Shown one piece after another: positions 21,538 through 29,730 of a DNA stretch of 31,739 nt; the first letter of the stretch is position 1, and every line of letters starts with the position of its first letter. The position numbers and the translations under genes were made by a program. Source of the DNA: a virus; the IMG/VR virus record IMGVR_UViG_3300030117_000216, positions 1 to 31,739 of that record. The stretch is one strand, 5' to 3'. The notes under the pieces were generated by a model. That model was not told where the DNA came from and searched no databases. It saw nothing but the letters and a program-made list of their open reading frames with translations.

Positions 21538-24265
21538 CGAATGTATTTGACCTTCTCATTATAGCCAATATTGTCATAGGCAATGGCTGAGACTGTTGTA
21601 TCACAATTTGTGCGTCATTGTCATATCCTGATGGAAACGATACTTCTTTATCGCCTGTGAACAAAGGCACAGCCTCATCCATAGCCATACTACTGTCTCT
21701 AAATGGTAACCTGTCTAGGTTACTTGTATCTGGCCCTATCTCTGCGCCAACCGTATTTAAGAACCTAGCGGTTACACCATGTATCCTTTTTATTTTGCCC
21801 TGAGATACGCCGTCCTCTGCGCCGCCCTCAAGCCTTAATGTTTCAACAAATGACTTGTACCCAAATCCTATGTGTGCCTTTGTTGTGTCTCTTTCTAATG
21901 TGACCTTGCCATTAGAAACTGTTTTATCTGGGTGGGTTGAGCCATCTGCCAATATTGATACAATTTCACCTTCAAGGTGATTAAGACCAGATATTGTTGT
22001 TGTTGATGCACCACTATACGTCAGACCATTGTCTACGAAAAATGCGTCTGTCACCTCATCGTTAAAAAATATTGTGTTGATGAAAGCAATGTGTCTTACA
22101 GTGCTTCCGTTGATTTCACGCCTTACAGACAAATAGACCTGATCTTCTGCGCCGCTTGGAATAGCTGTAATGCTTTCAACAATAGCTCTTGCCTGATTTG
22201 TTGTGGTTAGTCTTGTTGTGTCGGAGCTTTTGATTGACAACAATCCACTAGGGGTAGGCGCAGATTCTTTTATTGTGACTACACTTGCCGCTGGGTTTTC
22301 AACTGTAAAATCTGCGTGAGCATTGATGGCAGTAAAAATATTATCTGCTGTTGTGTCATTGTTTGTATTTGGCCTAAATCCAAGTGTTGACGATGGTGCA
22401 GAACTGCCAGCAGCCTCTGATGTAAATGTAACAGTAGTGCCATCGCTTTTCGTTAATACTAATGTTGTTCCTACAGCTATGTTTGCATAATCACTCACGG
22501 TTATCGTGGCGTGTGCGCTTGTGCCGCCAATGGGGTGTTCATGCCACCCAACTGCGCCATTCGCTCTGTCGTATGTAAGGCCAATCAATCTACCATCATC
22601 GTGAACAAACCAGACAATAAGCTCTGGCTCTTGCTGCCATACCATGTCTGTTAAGCCGCCTCTAGGCAAGTGATCTGCTAAAATACTCAAATCAATACCA
22701 AGCAAGCCATCTGTGTCTAAATCAAACGTTATTTCTTTTACTTTCTCCTGCCCTTTTTGAAGCAAGATAGTGCTGTTTCCAGCCCTCAACGGTCTTATAT
22801 CTGAAGTGCCAAACGTAGTTTCACGCAACACGTTTACGTTTGTTGGCGATACTGGCGTTGATCCTGTGCCACCGGATAGCGTGAACTCTGCACTTGTGGT
22901 TAGAACTTGTAAAAACCTTGCTGGCAAAAGGTGTTTAATGACGTTTACCTGATCAGATGCTATTGTAAAATTAACTGCACTGTCATCCAATGTTCCAGGA
23001 GTTTGATTTTCAAAATCAGCCGACACTGAGCCAAATATGGTCTGTGGCTGGTCTGTAGTGCCAGCAAAGTACAAACGCTCCTCGTAGAAGCCTAAAGCCC
23101 TTGGAAAGCCTGTTGTCGAGCTAAAACTGCCCAATGACCACAATGTTGTCGGTGTACCGCTCCCAACCACACTTGCTGGCAAAACTCCTGCCGCATTTTT
23201 AAAAGTTGCGGTTACTACTGTGGCACTCGTAAAGCCAGTTATTTTAACATGACCAAATCCATTGTGCTGAAACTCCCACGTTATGTCTCCGTAGGTTTTT
23301 GACCCTGTGGTGTGAACAGGCGGCGTTGATCCACTGGTGTCTGTTCCAGAGTCTGTTTTTTTATAGACGTTGTTGCCGTGACGAACCAAAACATTTTGTG
23401 CATAGCTTGTACTAGCCGCCCAAGCGTCATGCTCTGCTTCGATAACCTCTCGGAAACGTATCAGTCTTCCAACGTCTGTGCTTGCAAACAAACTAGCTGA
23501 CGCAGTTATTGTTACTGACCCTGTGTTTGCAGATGAGAATAATGTTGTAGTGGTAATATTTTCATCAAGATATGGGCCATCGACAAAATCAATATCTGAT
23601 AATGTCCAGCCAGTATGAGCAACAGTTCTAACTAATTTTGCTGGCTCATGGCTTTTATGAGCTAGAAACAATGTATCCGCTGATTGAGCAAAGTTAAGCT
23701 CAAATATTTCAGTTGCAGAATAAGTTGTTGTTATCTCTACAATAGTTGCCGCTGTGCCACCACTTGAATAGGAGTCATAGCTTGTGCTATTTACACCCGA
23801 TAACTGAAATGTGTTTGTTGTTTGCCCAGCAACCGTAAACTCCAAGTTATTTACTTGCGTCATGCCGACAACGCCTGTGATAAAAACCCTGTCACCATTA
23901 CTAAAACCATGTGAGTTTGAAGTAACAACAGCAGGGTTTGCCGCTGTGATCCCTGTTATGGTTTTTGTGGCATTTGTTACAATACCGCCATCTTTATAAA
24001 CTCTGATGTAGTTTACACCAAACTCAAGAACATAAGCCTGTTCATCAGAAAACTCAAAATTGATAAGCCTCACTTTGCCACCGTCTTTTGACGAACCAGC
24101 AAATGTAGTTCCAGGTCTTCTTGTTATACCACCTTGAGGGAACACAATCATGTTCTGCAATGTTTTTGCAGCTTGGTTGTATTTTTCTAAATCAATACGC
24201 CCTTCAAGGCGAGGCGAGATAGCACCAGCCCTAAAGTTTGTAATGATGCTGGAAATTCTTGCCAT
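21530..24265 (-). CDS. Tail tubular protein B, gp12-like, with an extra domain
   Basis: This 911-residue protein starts MARISSIITNFRAGAISPRL, then RTPGTTFAGSS-like and FEFSDEQAYVLEFG blocks that mark the T7 gp12 family, the tail nozzle (T7 gp12 is 794 residues). SPRALGFYEERLYFAGTTDQ-type and FTIASDQVNVIKHLLPARFL blocks are also typical. Between GAVGWHEHPIGG and VESITAIPSG (about residues 580-695) lies a beta-rich insert (ATITVSDYANIAVGTTLVLT) absent from the standard family. The chain ends QPLPMTILAIMRRS. It forms the tube through which DNA passes, together with tail tube A just upstream. Confidence 0.87.
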   Translation of the reverse strand: MARISSIITNFRAGAISPRLEGRIDLEKYNQAAKTLQNMIVFPQGGITRRPGTTFAGSSKDGGKVRLINFEFSDEQAYVLEFGVNYIRVYKDGGIVTNATKTITGITAANPAVVTSNSHGFSNGDRVFITGVVGMTQVNNLEFTVAGQTTNTFQLSGVNSTSYDSYSSGGTAATIVEITTTYSATEIFELNFAQSADTLFLAHKSHEPAKLVRTVAHTGWTLSDIDFVDGPYLDENITTTTLFSSANTGSVTITASASLFASTDVGRLIRFREVIEAEHDAWAASTSYAQNVLVRHGNNVYKKTDSGTDTSGSTPPVHTTGSKTYGDITWEFQHNGFGHVKITGFTSATVVTATFKNAAGVLPASVVGSGTPTTLWSLGSFSSTTGFPRALGFYEERLYFAGTTDQPQTIFGSVSADFENQTPGTLDDSAVNFTIASDQVNVIKHLLPARFLQVLTTSAEFTLSGGTGSTPVSPTNVNVLRETTFGTSDIRPLRAGNSTILLQKGQEKVKEITFDLDTDGLLGIDLSILADHLPRGGLTDMVWQQEPELIVWFVHDDGRLIGLTYDRANGAVGWHEHPIGGTSAHATITVSDYANIAVGTTLVLTKSDGTTVTFTSEAAGSSAPSSTLGFRPNTNNDTTADNIFTAINAHADFTVENPAASVVTIKESAPTPSGLLSIKSSDTTRLTTTNQARAIVESITAIPSGAEDQVYLSVRREINGSTVRHIAFINTIFFNDEVTDAFFVDNGLTYSGASTTTISGLNHLEGEIVSILADGSTHPDKTVSNGKVTLERDTTKAHIGFGYKSFVETLRLEGGAEDGVSQGKIKRIHGVTARFLNTVGAEIGPDTSNLDRLPFRDSSMAMDEAVPLFTGDKEVSFPSGYDNDAQIVIQQSQPLPMTILAIMRRSNTFDA

Positions 24266-24267
24266 GC

Positions 24268-24867
24268 TTACAACCTAATGTTTGTGAAATCGTCTGCCTG
24301 TGGTTGCTCTGGGAAGCCTTCCATGCTGTCAACTCCCTTGGCTTCTTTCAACCTTTGCTCATAAAGGCTAAACATTTGTTGCGCCACAGAGTTACTACCA
24401 GTAATAGCGTATCCAATATCTGATGCCAGACGATGCGCTATCGTGCTGGAAAGCAAAGCGTCATACTGTTCTGTGTCTTCTTCTCTGCCAATGTAAACAA
24501 TGTTGCAAGTGTCTTCGTTGCTTAGAACCTTTCTGCCTTCTACTTTAAACATAACATTACTGTCGTAAGCGGCGAGATCATTATTTACGTTACTATTCCA
24601 AAACGATATGACACGCAGACAAAAAGGGTCTGTGGGTAATGTGAATTGTGAGGAAAAGCCAAAAGCAGGGGCGGCTGAGTCTTTCGCCAACTCTTGTCTG
24701 AATATTGCTATGTTCCAAGGGTGTGCGCGGAGAACCGAATCCCTAACAGGCCCAAAGTTTCTGTTACACAGTCTGGCTTCTTTTGAGTTTTGCGTTAGGT
24801 CTGTGATAGTCGCAGCCCCCAACAAATCCATAGCCTGATTACATATATCAACAACTGAGGGCATCAA
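24268..24867 (-). CDS. Tail tubular protein A, gp11-like
   Basis: This 199-residue protein starts MMPSVVDICNQAMDLLGAAT and continues NSKEARLCNRNFGPVRDSVL, RAHPWNIAIFRQELA and QFTLPTDPFCLRVIS, all typical of T7 gp11 (196 residues), the ring between the portal and the nozzle. The helix YDALLSSTIAHRLASDIGYA and a C-terminal acidic tail follow. AAGGAG precedes the start. It is directly upstream of tail tube B, as in T7. Confidence 0.88.
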   Translation of the reverse strand: MMPSVVDICNQAMDLLGAATITDLTQNSKEARLCNRNFGPVRDSVLRAHPWNIAIFRQELAKDSAAPAFGFSSQFTLPTDPFCLRVISFWNSNVNNDLAAYDSNVMFKVEGRKVLSNEDTCNIVYIGREEDTEQYDALLSSTIAHRLASDIGYAITGSNSVAQQMFSLYEQRLKEAKGVDSMEGFPEQPQADDFTNIRL

Positions 24868-24885
24868 ACACTCCTTGGAGAAGAA

Positions 24886-24901
24886 GGGGCGATAACGCCC
24901 C
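24886..24901 (-). terminator. GC-rich hairpin after the head genes, like T7 T-phi position
   Basis: GGGGCG (24886-24891) and CGCCCC (24896-24901) form a perfect 6-bp GC stem with a 4-base loop, about ten bases after the stop of the 24910 gene. On the - strand a pyrimidine-rich TTCTTCTCC follows rather than a clean T-run. It is in the same place as the T7 terminator between capsid and tail genes and could reduce tail-gene expression relative to capsid. Confidence 0.6.
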
Positions 24902-24909
24902 CTCTAATT

Positions 24910-25392
24910 TTAGTTTACAACGTAGTGAATAATAAACGACATATCACCGCCAGTGCCACCAGTGGCATTGAATGTTGCGGCTATGTAGTAATACCCACCT
25001 GGATCAGTTGACGCTCCTGCATTTGTGTACAGTTTCGCACCAATCGTGTTGATATCTGCTGCCTCAGTTCTCAAGTCGGCAACGGCTGTAGTTCCATCTG
25101 CAACCGAGGTCGCAAAAAAGTCTTCGTCTACAACAGTTCCGTCTGTCTGATAGATGCCAACATTGAATGTGCAGCTACCGCCAAGTGCATCTGCCGCAAC
25201 CTGAATGGCTGTAACAGAGGCATTACTTGGAATTGGAGCCAGCATGACAATATCATTGTCAGTGCTATCACCAGCCGCTAACGCAATCGTACCTTGAGCA
25301 ACACGCAAAACACCGTGTAACTCTTGGCTATCGTTGGCAACTTGAGGAGAGGCTTCAAAATTAGCTACAAGGTCTGAATTTTTCGTAGTCAT
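24910..25392 (-). CDS. Possible head decoration or minor head protein
   Basis: This 160-residue protein directly follows the major capsid gene, separated by 13 bases that include AAGGAGTGG. It is beta-like, Ala/Thr/Gly-rich and acidic (QGTIALAAGDSTDNDIVML, NASVTAIQVAADALGGSCTF), ending GGDMSFIIHYVVN. No catalytic motif or membrane segment. Its place, composition and strong ribosome site suggest an abundant virion protein, for example capsid decoration or a head fibre. It is not recognised as a known family. Confidence 0.65.
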   Translation of the reverse strand: MTTKNSDLVANFEASPQVANDSQELHGVLRVAQGTIALAAGDSTDNDIVMLAPIPSNASVTAIQVAADALGGSCTFNVGIYQTDGTVVDEDFFATSVADGTTAVADLRTEAADINTIGAKLYTNAGASTDPGGYYYIAATFNATGGTGGDMSFIIHYVVN

Positions 25393-25405
25393 AATTTACC
25401 ACTCC

Positions 25406-26269
25406 TTATGCTGATTCGTCACAGTCAATCTGGACAACTTTTTCTTCTTCCATACGAGTGGAACCGATGCTCATGCAATAGTAGACTTGCGTTGCGTAAC
25501 CTTTGTCGGAACGCTCATCTATTCTTGCCATTACATCTTTACCAATCGCTAGAGCAAGACCATCCTCTGCCCATGCAAAACATGAACGGATGTTGCCAGC
25601 TTTTGACAGACGGTTTGAAGTTATGAAGTTAAATCCCATAAACTGATTTACTTCACCTTGCACAAGAGCCTTTACCGTATTGAAATCACTTGATGTTACG
25701 TTTGTATCACCTAGCAATGCTTCAATCTGATCTGGCCCTACAGCAATATAGCGTGGGATTGACGGATCAACTGACGCAAGGTCTAAGGTCTTTTTAGCAG
25801 TCCTTAGTTTTGCAACAGTCAAATCAGTGCCACCATTAGCAATTTGCTGACCAGCAGGAAGCGCTGTTGATGTGCTGCCTGTCTCACCAGTAAATGCTGT
25901 GCCTAATGCTGCTGAGATAATCTCATCGTCCATCGCACGGCCCAATGCAAAAGCGGCTGCTTGAGCATAGGCAGAGGTTGGGTCGATAAGCATTCTCACT
26001 TTATCTTGCTCATCAATAAGATCAGCATACTCATAGTCCACAAGAGTTACCCGACGCCTTGCATGGGGTGTATCTATTTGTGGTGTGTCAGCGTGTCGGG
26101 TTGTACGCTTTTGCGCAGTAGCCTTCCCCACTTGGTCAAAAAAGGCATTTTTGCCAGTCATGCTTTCTGTACGCACAGCATCACGCAAAAGAGAACCCTT
26201 CTGCTGTGATAACATCTGCACGTTTGCAGAATATTGCTGGACAAATGCCGTGGTTACTTCAATAGACAT
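25406..26269 (-). CDS. Major capsid protein
   Basis: This 287-residue protein should build the icosahedral head, with an HK97-type fold typical of phages. It starts MSIEVTTAFVQQYSANVQML, includes RRVTLVDYEYADLIDEQDKV (probable E-loop/spine region), YAQAAAFALGRAMDDEIIS, PRYIAVGPDQIEALLGDTN and MGFNFITSNRLS, all characteristic of a phage capsid-protein family. It follows the scaffold gene and has a strong AAAGGAGA site. It is shorter than T7 gp10A (345), and I see no 10B-like extension. Confidence 0.9.
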   Translation of the reverse strand: MSIEVTTAFVQQYSANVQMLSQQKGSLLRDAVRTESMTGKNAFFDQVGKATAQKRTTRHADTPQIDTPHARRRVTLVDYEYADLIDEQDKVRMLIDPTSAYAQAAAFALGRAMDDEIISAALGTAFTGETGSTSTALPAGQQIANGGTDLTVAKLRTAKKTLDLASVDPSIPRYIAVGPDQIEALLGDTNVTSSDFNTVKALVQGEVNQFMGFNFITSNRLSKAGNIRSCFAWAEDGLALAIGKDVMARIDERSDKGYATQVYYCMSIGSTRMEEEKVVQIDCDESA

Positions 26270-26341
26270 CTCTGTCTCCTTTTACCAAAATGACATTTGA
26301 CTTGCAGACTGCTACCCGACAACACGGACACTCCTAGAATT

Positions 26342-26530
26342 TTAAGCCCTCTTGCGGCTACCGTCTTTCCGATTGTCTTGAGGACGGCTAACACCGCTAC
26401 CCTCTGTAACCCAATCGTGATATTTATCTGCCAGCTTAACTGGATCAAGAACATCACGCTGGGTTCCAAACTCAACCGCCATTCTAAGGCATTCTAATCG
26501 AATTGCCAATGGGGATAATTCATCATCCAT
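26342..26530 (-). CDS. Small conserved protein between scaffold and capsid
   Basis: This 62-residue protein starts MDDELSPLAIRLECLRMAVE, then GTQRDVLDPVKLADKYHDWV. It is mostly helical with a basic C-terminus (DNRKDGSRKRA). I recall very similar small proteins at the same place in related marine phages. Its ATG lies inside the end of the scaffold gene (8-base overlap) with GGAGATGGTTC upstream. A role in head assembly is likely from position; no biochemical function is known. Confidence 0.75.
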   Translation of the reverse strand: MDDELSPLAIRLECLRMAVEFGTQRDVLDPVKLADKYHDWVTEGSGVSRPQDNRKDGSRKRA

Positions 26531-27362
26531 GAACCATCTCCATTAACTCGGTCATTCTTTGCACTAACCTTTGACGTTTTTGTGGGTTTTTACGATCTTG
26601 ATAATCAGGATTTGACAAAATCGAGTCAATCTCAGCTTGTGCATCTTTTGGCGTCATAACATTTCTTGATGTATTTTCTGACACAGTATCTTCACTTGTA
26701 GCCTTTTTCTGAAACTCAGCTATTGCATCAAACGCTTTTATGAACTCTGGGTGATTGCCAAGCTTTGTACCGTCAGACAAAGGCAAATCAAACACCTCTG
26801 TGCCAGCAAATTGTTTTGCTACGTTTGAAGCTCTGTCAACTTTTTCATCGTAGGCCAACCCCCACTCCTGACGTAACACAGCTTCTCCCTGTTGCTTTTC
26901 TTGTTCAAATGTTTGTGAGTTTTCATTGATTGCAGCGTCAGTCGTTGTTCTATAATAATCCAAAACACCAGCAACTTGCTTTGGTGTCATGCGCAGTTGG
27001 TGTGCTATATCTGAAAACTCTGTAGCTACCTTTTCTGTTACGATGTTTCCATCAACCGCTATCTCATACCCTTGCGGTGTTTCTGGACGCCCTAGACGGT
27101 CTGCTATCCTGTCTAAGTCCTCATCACTAGGGTTTTCTGGCAATGGTACTTTGTCGGCCCCTATAAGCCTTTGTGCGTTGACGTATGAACGTGCCAAATT
27201 TGGAACGTCTTTGATTGGTGATAAACTTGGATGCTCCCTTAAATCTTCTGGTATCATTTCCAAGAAACCGTCACCAGACCCACCAGAAGCAATCTCAGCA
27301 GGAGTTTGAATCTCTGCTGCTGTTTCTGGCTGGGCTACCTGTTCGGCAACCTGTTCTGACAT
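26523..27362 (-). CDS. Capsid scaffolding protein
   Basis: This 279-residue acidic protein starts MSEQVAEQVAQPETAAEIQT and continues with GSGDGFLEMIPEDLREHPSL, PNLARSYVNAQRLIG, VPLPENPSDEDLDRIADRLG and RPETPQGYEI, conserved scaffold features. The middle and C-terminus are helical (EQEKQQGEAVLRQEWGLAYD), ending RKNPQKRQRLVQRMTELMEM, a basic helix that may bind the capsid. It has the role of T7 gp9 (about 310 residues), guiding procapsid assembly and then leaving. AGAGGAG precedes the ATG. Confidence 0.85.
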   Translation of the reverse strand: MSEQVAEQVAQPETAAEIQTPAEIASGGSGDGFLEMIPEDLREHPSLSPIKDVPNLARSYVNAQRLIGADKVPLPENPSDEDLDRIADRLGRPETPQGYEIAVDGNIVTEKVATEFSDIAHQLRMTPKQVAGVLDYYRTTTDAAINENSQTFEQEKQQGEAVLRQEWGLAYDEKVDRASNVAKQFAGTEVFDLPLSDGTKLGNHPEFIKAFDAIAEFQKKATSEDTVSENTSRNVMTPKDAQAEIDSILSNPDYQDRKNPQKRQRLVQRMTELMEMVHG

Positions 27363-27365
27363 ATT

Positions 27366-27575
27366 TTACTCCTCTTTCATCATGTTATAAATATGCAGTA
27401 TTACTGCCCTCTTCCCTTCTTCAAAAGCTGTAGCATTGGCATCGCCAGCTACATAACTCAAGGTACGCCAATTACAACGTGCCTCAAGATCGTCTAGCAC
27501 TTGCTTTCCAGCATGATCGCTAAACAAATCTTTATACATAACTTTCAGTTTTTTTAATTCATTTGGGCCTGTCAA
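27366..27575 (-). CDS. Bbp19-like small protein, TTG start
   Basis: This 69-residue protein reads KKLKVMYKDLFSDHAGKQVL, then DDLEARCNWRTLSYVAGDAN and AFEEGKRAVILHIYNMM. The motif 'F...G..VL.DL...' followed by 'EGKRAVIL.I' is typical of the Bbp19-like phage domain found next to portal genes. The start is TTG at 27575 overlapping the portal stop (TTGA); the next in-frame ATG (27539) would remove the N-terminal helix. It is probably a head-assembly accessory protein; function is unproven. Confidence 0.75.
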   Translation of the reverse strand: MTGPNELKKLKVMYKDLFSDHAGKQVLDDLEARCNWRTLSYVAGDANATAFEEGKRAVILHIYNMMKEE

Positions 27576-29158
27576 TTTCCAAGCATCCTAACTGCCTGTG
27601 CGCCTTGGGCTGCTGTCATAACATCTTCCTGTTCTTGCTGACGCTCCATTTGCTCTTGTTGCGCTATGGCTTTCTGTTCTCTTTCTGCATCAACCTGATC
27701 TTGTGGCTTGACCACTTTCTTTGGAACACCAAGGCTTTCCATTATATGATTGACCAGACCATCTGGGTTTAAATGATCGGCTACTGGTATTGCTTGTGCC
27801 AATGGCAATAATATCTCCAAAGCTTTCATTGTGCCATTAAGACTGCTAGATTTCTGTGCGCGAGCCAGTGGTGATACATATTCAATATCAATCTCTTTGC
27901 CTTGCAATATCTCTGGGGCAGACTCAAGTAATTCTTTTCTAAGCATCAAAGCAAACACTCTATCAATCAATGGACGTAGCATTTCATTTTGCAGCCTAGA
28001 TAACACTGGCCCAATAACTCTGAACCGCTCCTCTGACCTTTGCATTACCTCTGTTGCTGTCATGTTTGGCGCACCACCAGAAAGCAACTGATCTACAAAA
28101 AACGCTGACCTTATAGCCGTTCTGCGCTGTTCTTCCATGTTCAGACCGATTGGGATGTTTGCGCCTGTGTTAAGTGGCGTAATTGTATCTCTTGTTCCAC
28201 TCCTAAAAAAATTGAGGCCACCAGGCTGGGTACGGACAGGGAGGAGAAATCCGTCATCAGGAACAAGTAGAGGTGGGTCTATTTGTTTCTGTGCAGCTTG
28301 TATAATGGTTTTTGACATAAGATTTAACATCTTAACATCAGGCAACGCCACCATAGCTGGTGACCGCCCCATGATTTCCCCTGTTGCCTTGAGAAACCGA
28401 GGCACAACGTATGGGAACTCTTCAAAGCCACTTTCTGTCATGGTCTGCTTTGTTTCCATATCTATGTATAAAGATGCAAACGGCATATTCTTATTGTCAA
28501 TTTTTGTTACATCACGCTCTTCTCTTGGAACAACAACGTGCAGTATTTCAACTTCCTCATCTGGTCTTTTCTCAAATTTTTTCGCAATAAAGTCACCAAC
28601 GCTTTCTATGCCAAACCTTTGCACAGCTTGCCTTGCTGGTATTTTATATTTACGGAATACCGTATCGACTAAACCAAACTGATCTTCAGCTATGTAAAAC
28701 TCTGATATATGCCTTGTGCTAAAGCGCAAACTTTCTTCGTCCATCTCCACAAACATACAACCTGTGCCAAACACAACGAGATCAACATACATCTCATGTA
28801 TTTCAGTTTCAAAGTTTGATACGTTAAAAGCCCTCATCATGCGCTGACTTGTATCCTCTAGCCAACGCTGCACCTCTTCATCACGCCCAAGCTCTTCATC
28901 CTTTAGCGTTAGGTGAAACCAGGCTGATGCACCGCTTGTGAGCATACCGTGTAAAGAAGATGCAAGTAAATCAACAGCTTGCAGTGCTGTGCCATCAAAA
29001 ATCAACTCCATCCGCTTTTCGCCTTTGGAGCGTTGCCTTACAATGTCTGCCTTTCTTGGCAGCATATAATCAGCAAGGTCTTGATAATGGGTATCCCAGT
29101 AATACCGTTGTCCTTCATAATGCTTGAAACGGTCTATCAAATCTTTTGATGAATACAT
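27572..29158 (-). CDS. Portal (head-tail connector) protein, gp8-like
   Basis: This 528-residue protein (T7 gp8: 536) forms the ring through which DNA is packaged and ejected. It begins MYSSKDLIDRFKHYEGQRYY and continues DTHYQDLADYMLPRKADIVR, LIFDGTALQAVDLLASSLHG, ASAWFHLTLKDEEL and VVFGTGCMFVEMDEES, the standard block order of the family. Later RSPAMVALPDVKMLNLMSKT and FFVDQLLSGGAPNMTATEVM are also characteristic. The C-terminal helical part is Gln/Glu-rich (EREQKAIAQQEQMERQQEQE), the usual portal crown. It overlaps the Bbp19-like gene. Confidence 0.92.
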   Translation of the reverse strand: MYSSKDLIDRFKHYEGQRYYWDTHYQDLADYMLPRKADIVRQRSKGEKRMELIFDGTALQAVDLLASSLHGMLTSGASAWFHLTLKDEELGRDEEVQRWLEDTSQRMMRAFNVSNFETEIHEMYVDLVVFGTGCMFVEMDEESLRFSTRHISEFYIAEDQFGLVDTVFRKYKIPARQAVQRFGIESVGDFIAKKFEKRPDEEVEILHVVVPREERDVTKIDNKNMPFASLYIDMETKQTMTESGFEEFPYVVPRFLKATGEIMGRSPAMVALPDVKMLNLMSKTIIQAAQKQIDPPLLVPDDGFLLPVRTQPGGLNFFRSGTRDTITPLNTGANIPIGLNMEEQRRTAIRSAFFVDQLLSGGAPNMTATEVMQRSEERFRVIGPVLSRLQNEMLRPLIDRVFALMLRKELLESAPEILQGKEIDIEYVSPLARAQKSSSLNGTMKALEILLPLAQAIPVADHLNPDGLVNHIMESLGVPKKVVKPQDQVDAEREQKAIAQQEQMERQQEQEDVMTAAQGAQAVRMLGN

Positions 29159-29161
29159 GAT

Positions 29162-29380
29162 TTACCCCAATAAAGTTGGTTTGCCACCTGATTCTTGCAT
29201 CTGACCGCCAAGCGCACCAGTTCCAGCAACGACAGTTGATTTTCTGCCTCGCCTTTGCTTTCTTTCTTCTGTCATGGCTTCCTGCGCCAAAGCAGACGCG
29301 CGTTGTTGATCTATTTTTGTTACCTCTGGCAGTGGCGGTGGTGGCGGCGGTACAATAACTTTTGGCTTTAGAAATCCCAT
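29162..29380 (-). CDS. Small proline-rich head-region protein
   Basis: This 72-residue protein starts MGFLKPKVIVPPPPPPLPEV, then a charged helix (KIDQQRASALAQEAMTEERK) and a basic GRKSTVVAGTGALGG region, ending GKPTLLG. Short proteins with this Pro-run, R-rich and LLG-ending layout are common just before portal genes in podoviruses. It lies three bases before the portal ATG. Function unknown, perhaps in portal or terminase docking. Confidence 0.75.
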   Translation of the reverse strand: MGFLKPKVIVPPPPPPLPEVTKIDQQRASALAQEAMTEERKQRRGRKSTVVAGTGALGGQMQESGGKPTLLG

Positions 29381-29381
29381 G

Positions 29382-29729
29382 TCACGCCCTTTCTACTGCT
29401 TTTTTCTTAGGGGAAATACTTAAAGCTCCATAATCTTCCATAATAGTTCCTGCCGCACCTGTGCGCTTTGTTCGCCTTGTGCCTCTGCCTCTTGATGCAA
29501 TCAAAGTCTCATCATCTGGCACTACCTCTGGTGTTACCTCTGGCGTTACTTCTGGCATCTCACCGTACAAGATTGCTCTTCGTTCTTGCTTGTTCACGCC
29601 AGCTACGGTGTCAAATGTTTCGGTAGCAACTTTCTTAACAGGTTTTTCTACAACCTCTTCAAAAACCTCTCCAGCAGCTTTACCTACTCCTCGTAATACT
29701 TTTTTACCAAATCTAATCACACTGCCCAT
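29382..29729 (-). CDS. Small basic protein with PEVT repeats
   Basis: I start at ATG 29729 (MGSVIRFGKKVLRGVGKAAG), where GGGGTG lies upstream; a GTG at 29738 would add three residues. The 115-residue product has a basic amphipathic N-terminus, then Val/Glu/Thr-rich PEVTPEVTPEVVPDDE, then RGRGTRRTKRTGAAG and a short C-terminus. The amphipathic start suggests membrane or nucleic-acid contact. It overlaps nothing but starts just before the acyltransferase stop. No family recognised. Confidence 0.65.
   Translation of the reverse strand: MGSVIRFGKKVLRGVGKAAGEVFEEVVEKPVKKVATETFDTVAGVNKQERRAILYGEMPEVTPEVTPEVVPDDETLIASRGRGTRRTKRTGAAGTIMEDYGALSISPKKKAVERA
29522..29558 (-). repeat. Three imperfect 12-base repeats encoding PEVT
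   Basis: The 29382-29729 gene contains tandem imperfect 12-base units that encode PEVT-PEVT-PEVV. The number of units could vary between relatives by slippage, changing linker length only. Confidence 0.55.
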
Positions 29730-29730
29730 T

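Noticed and set aside
26254-26475. Leftward 73-residue frame overlapping the capsid start
   Set aside because: Conflicts with the strongly supported small protein 26342-26530 and the capsid gene, and shows no recognisable features.
29290-29360. GGT/GGC-rich tandem repeat
   Set aside because: It is simply the coding sequence of the proline run in the 29162-29380 protein.
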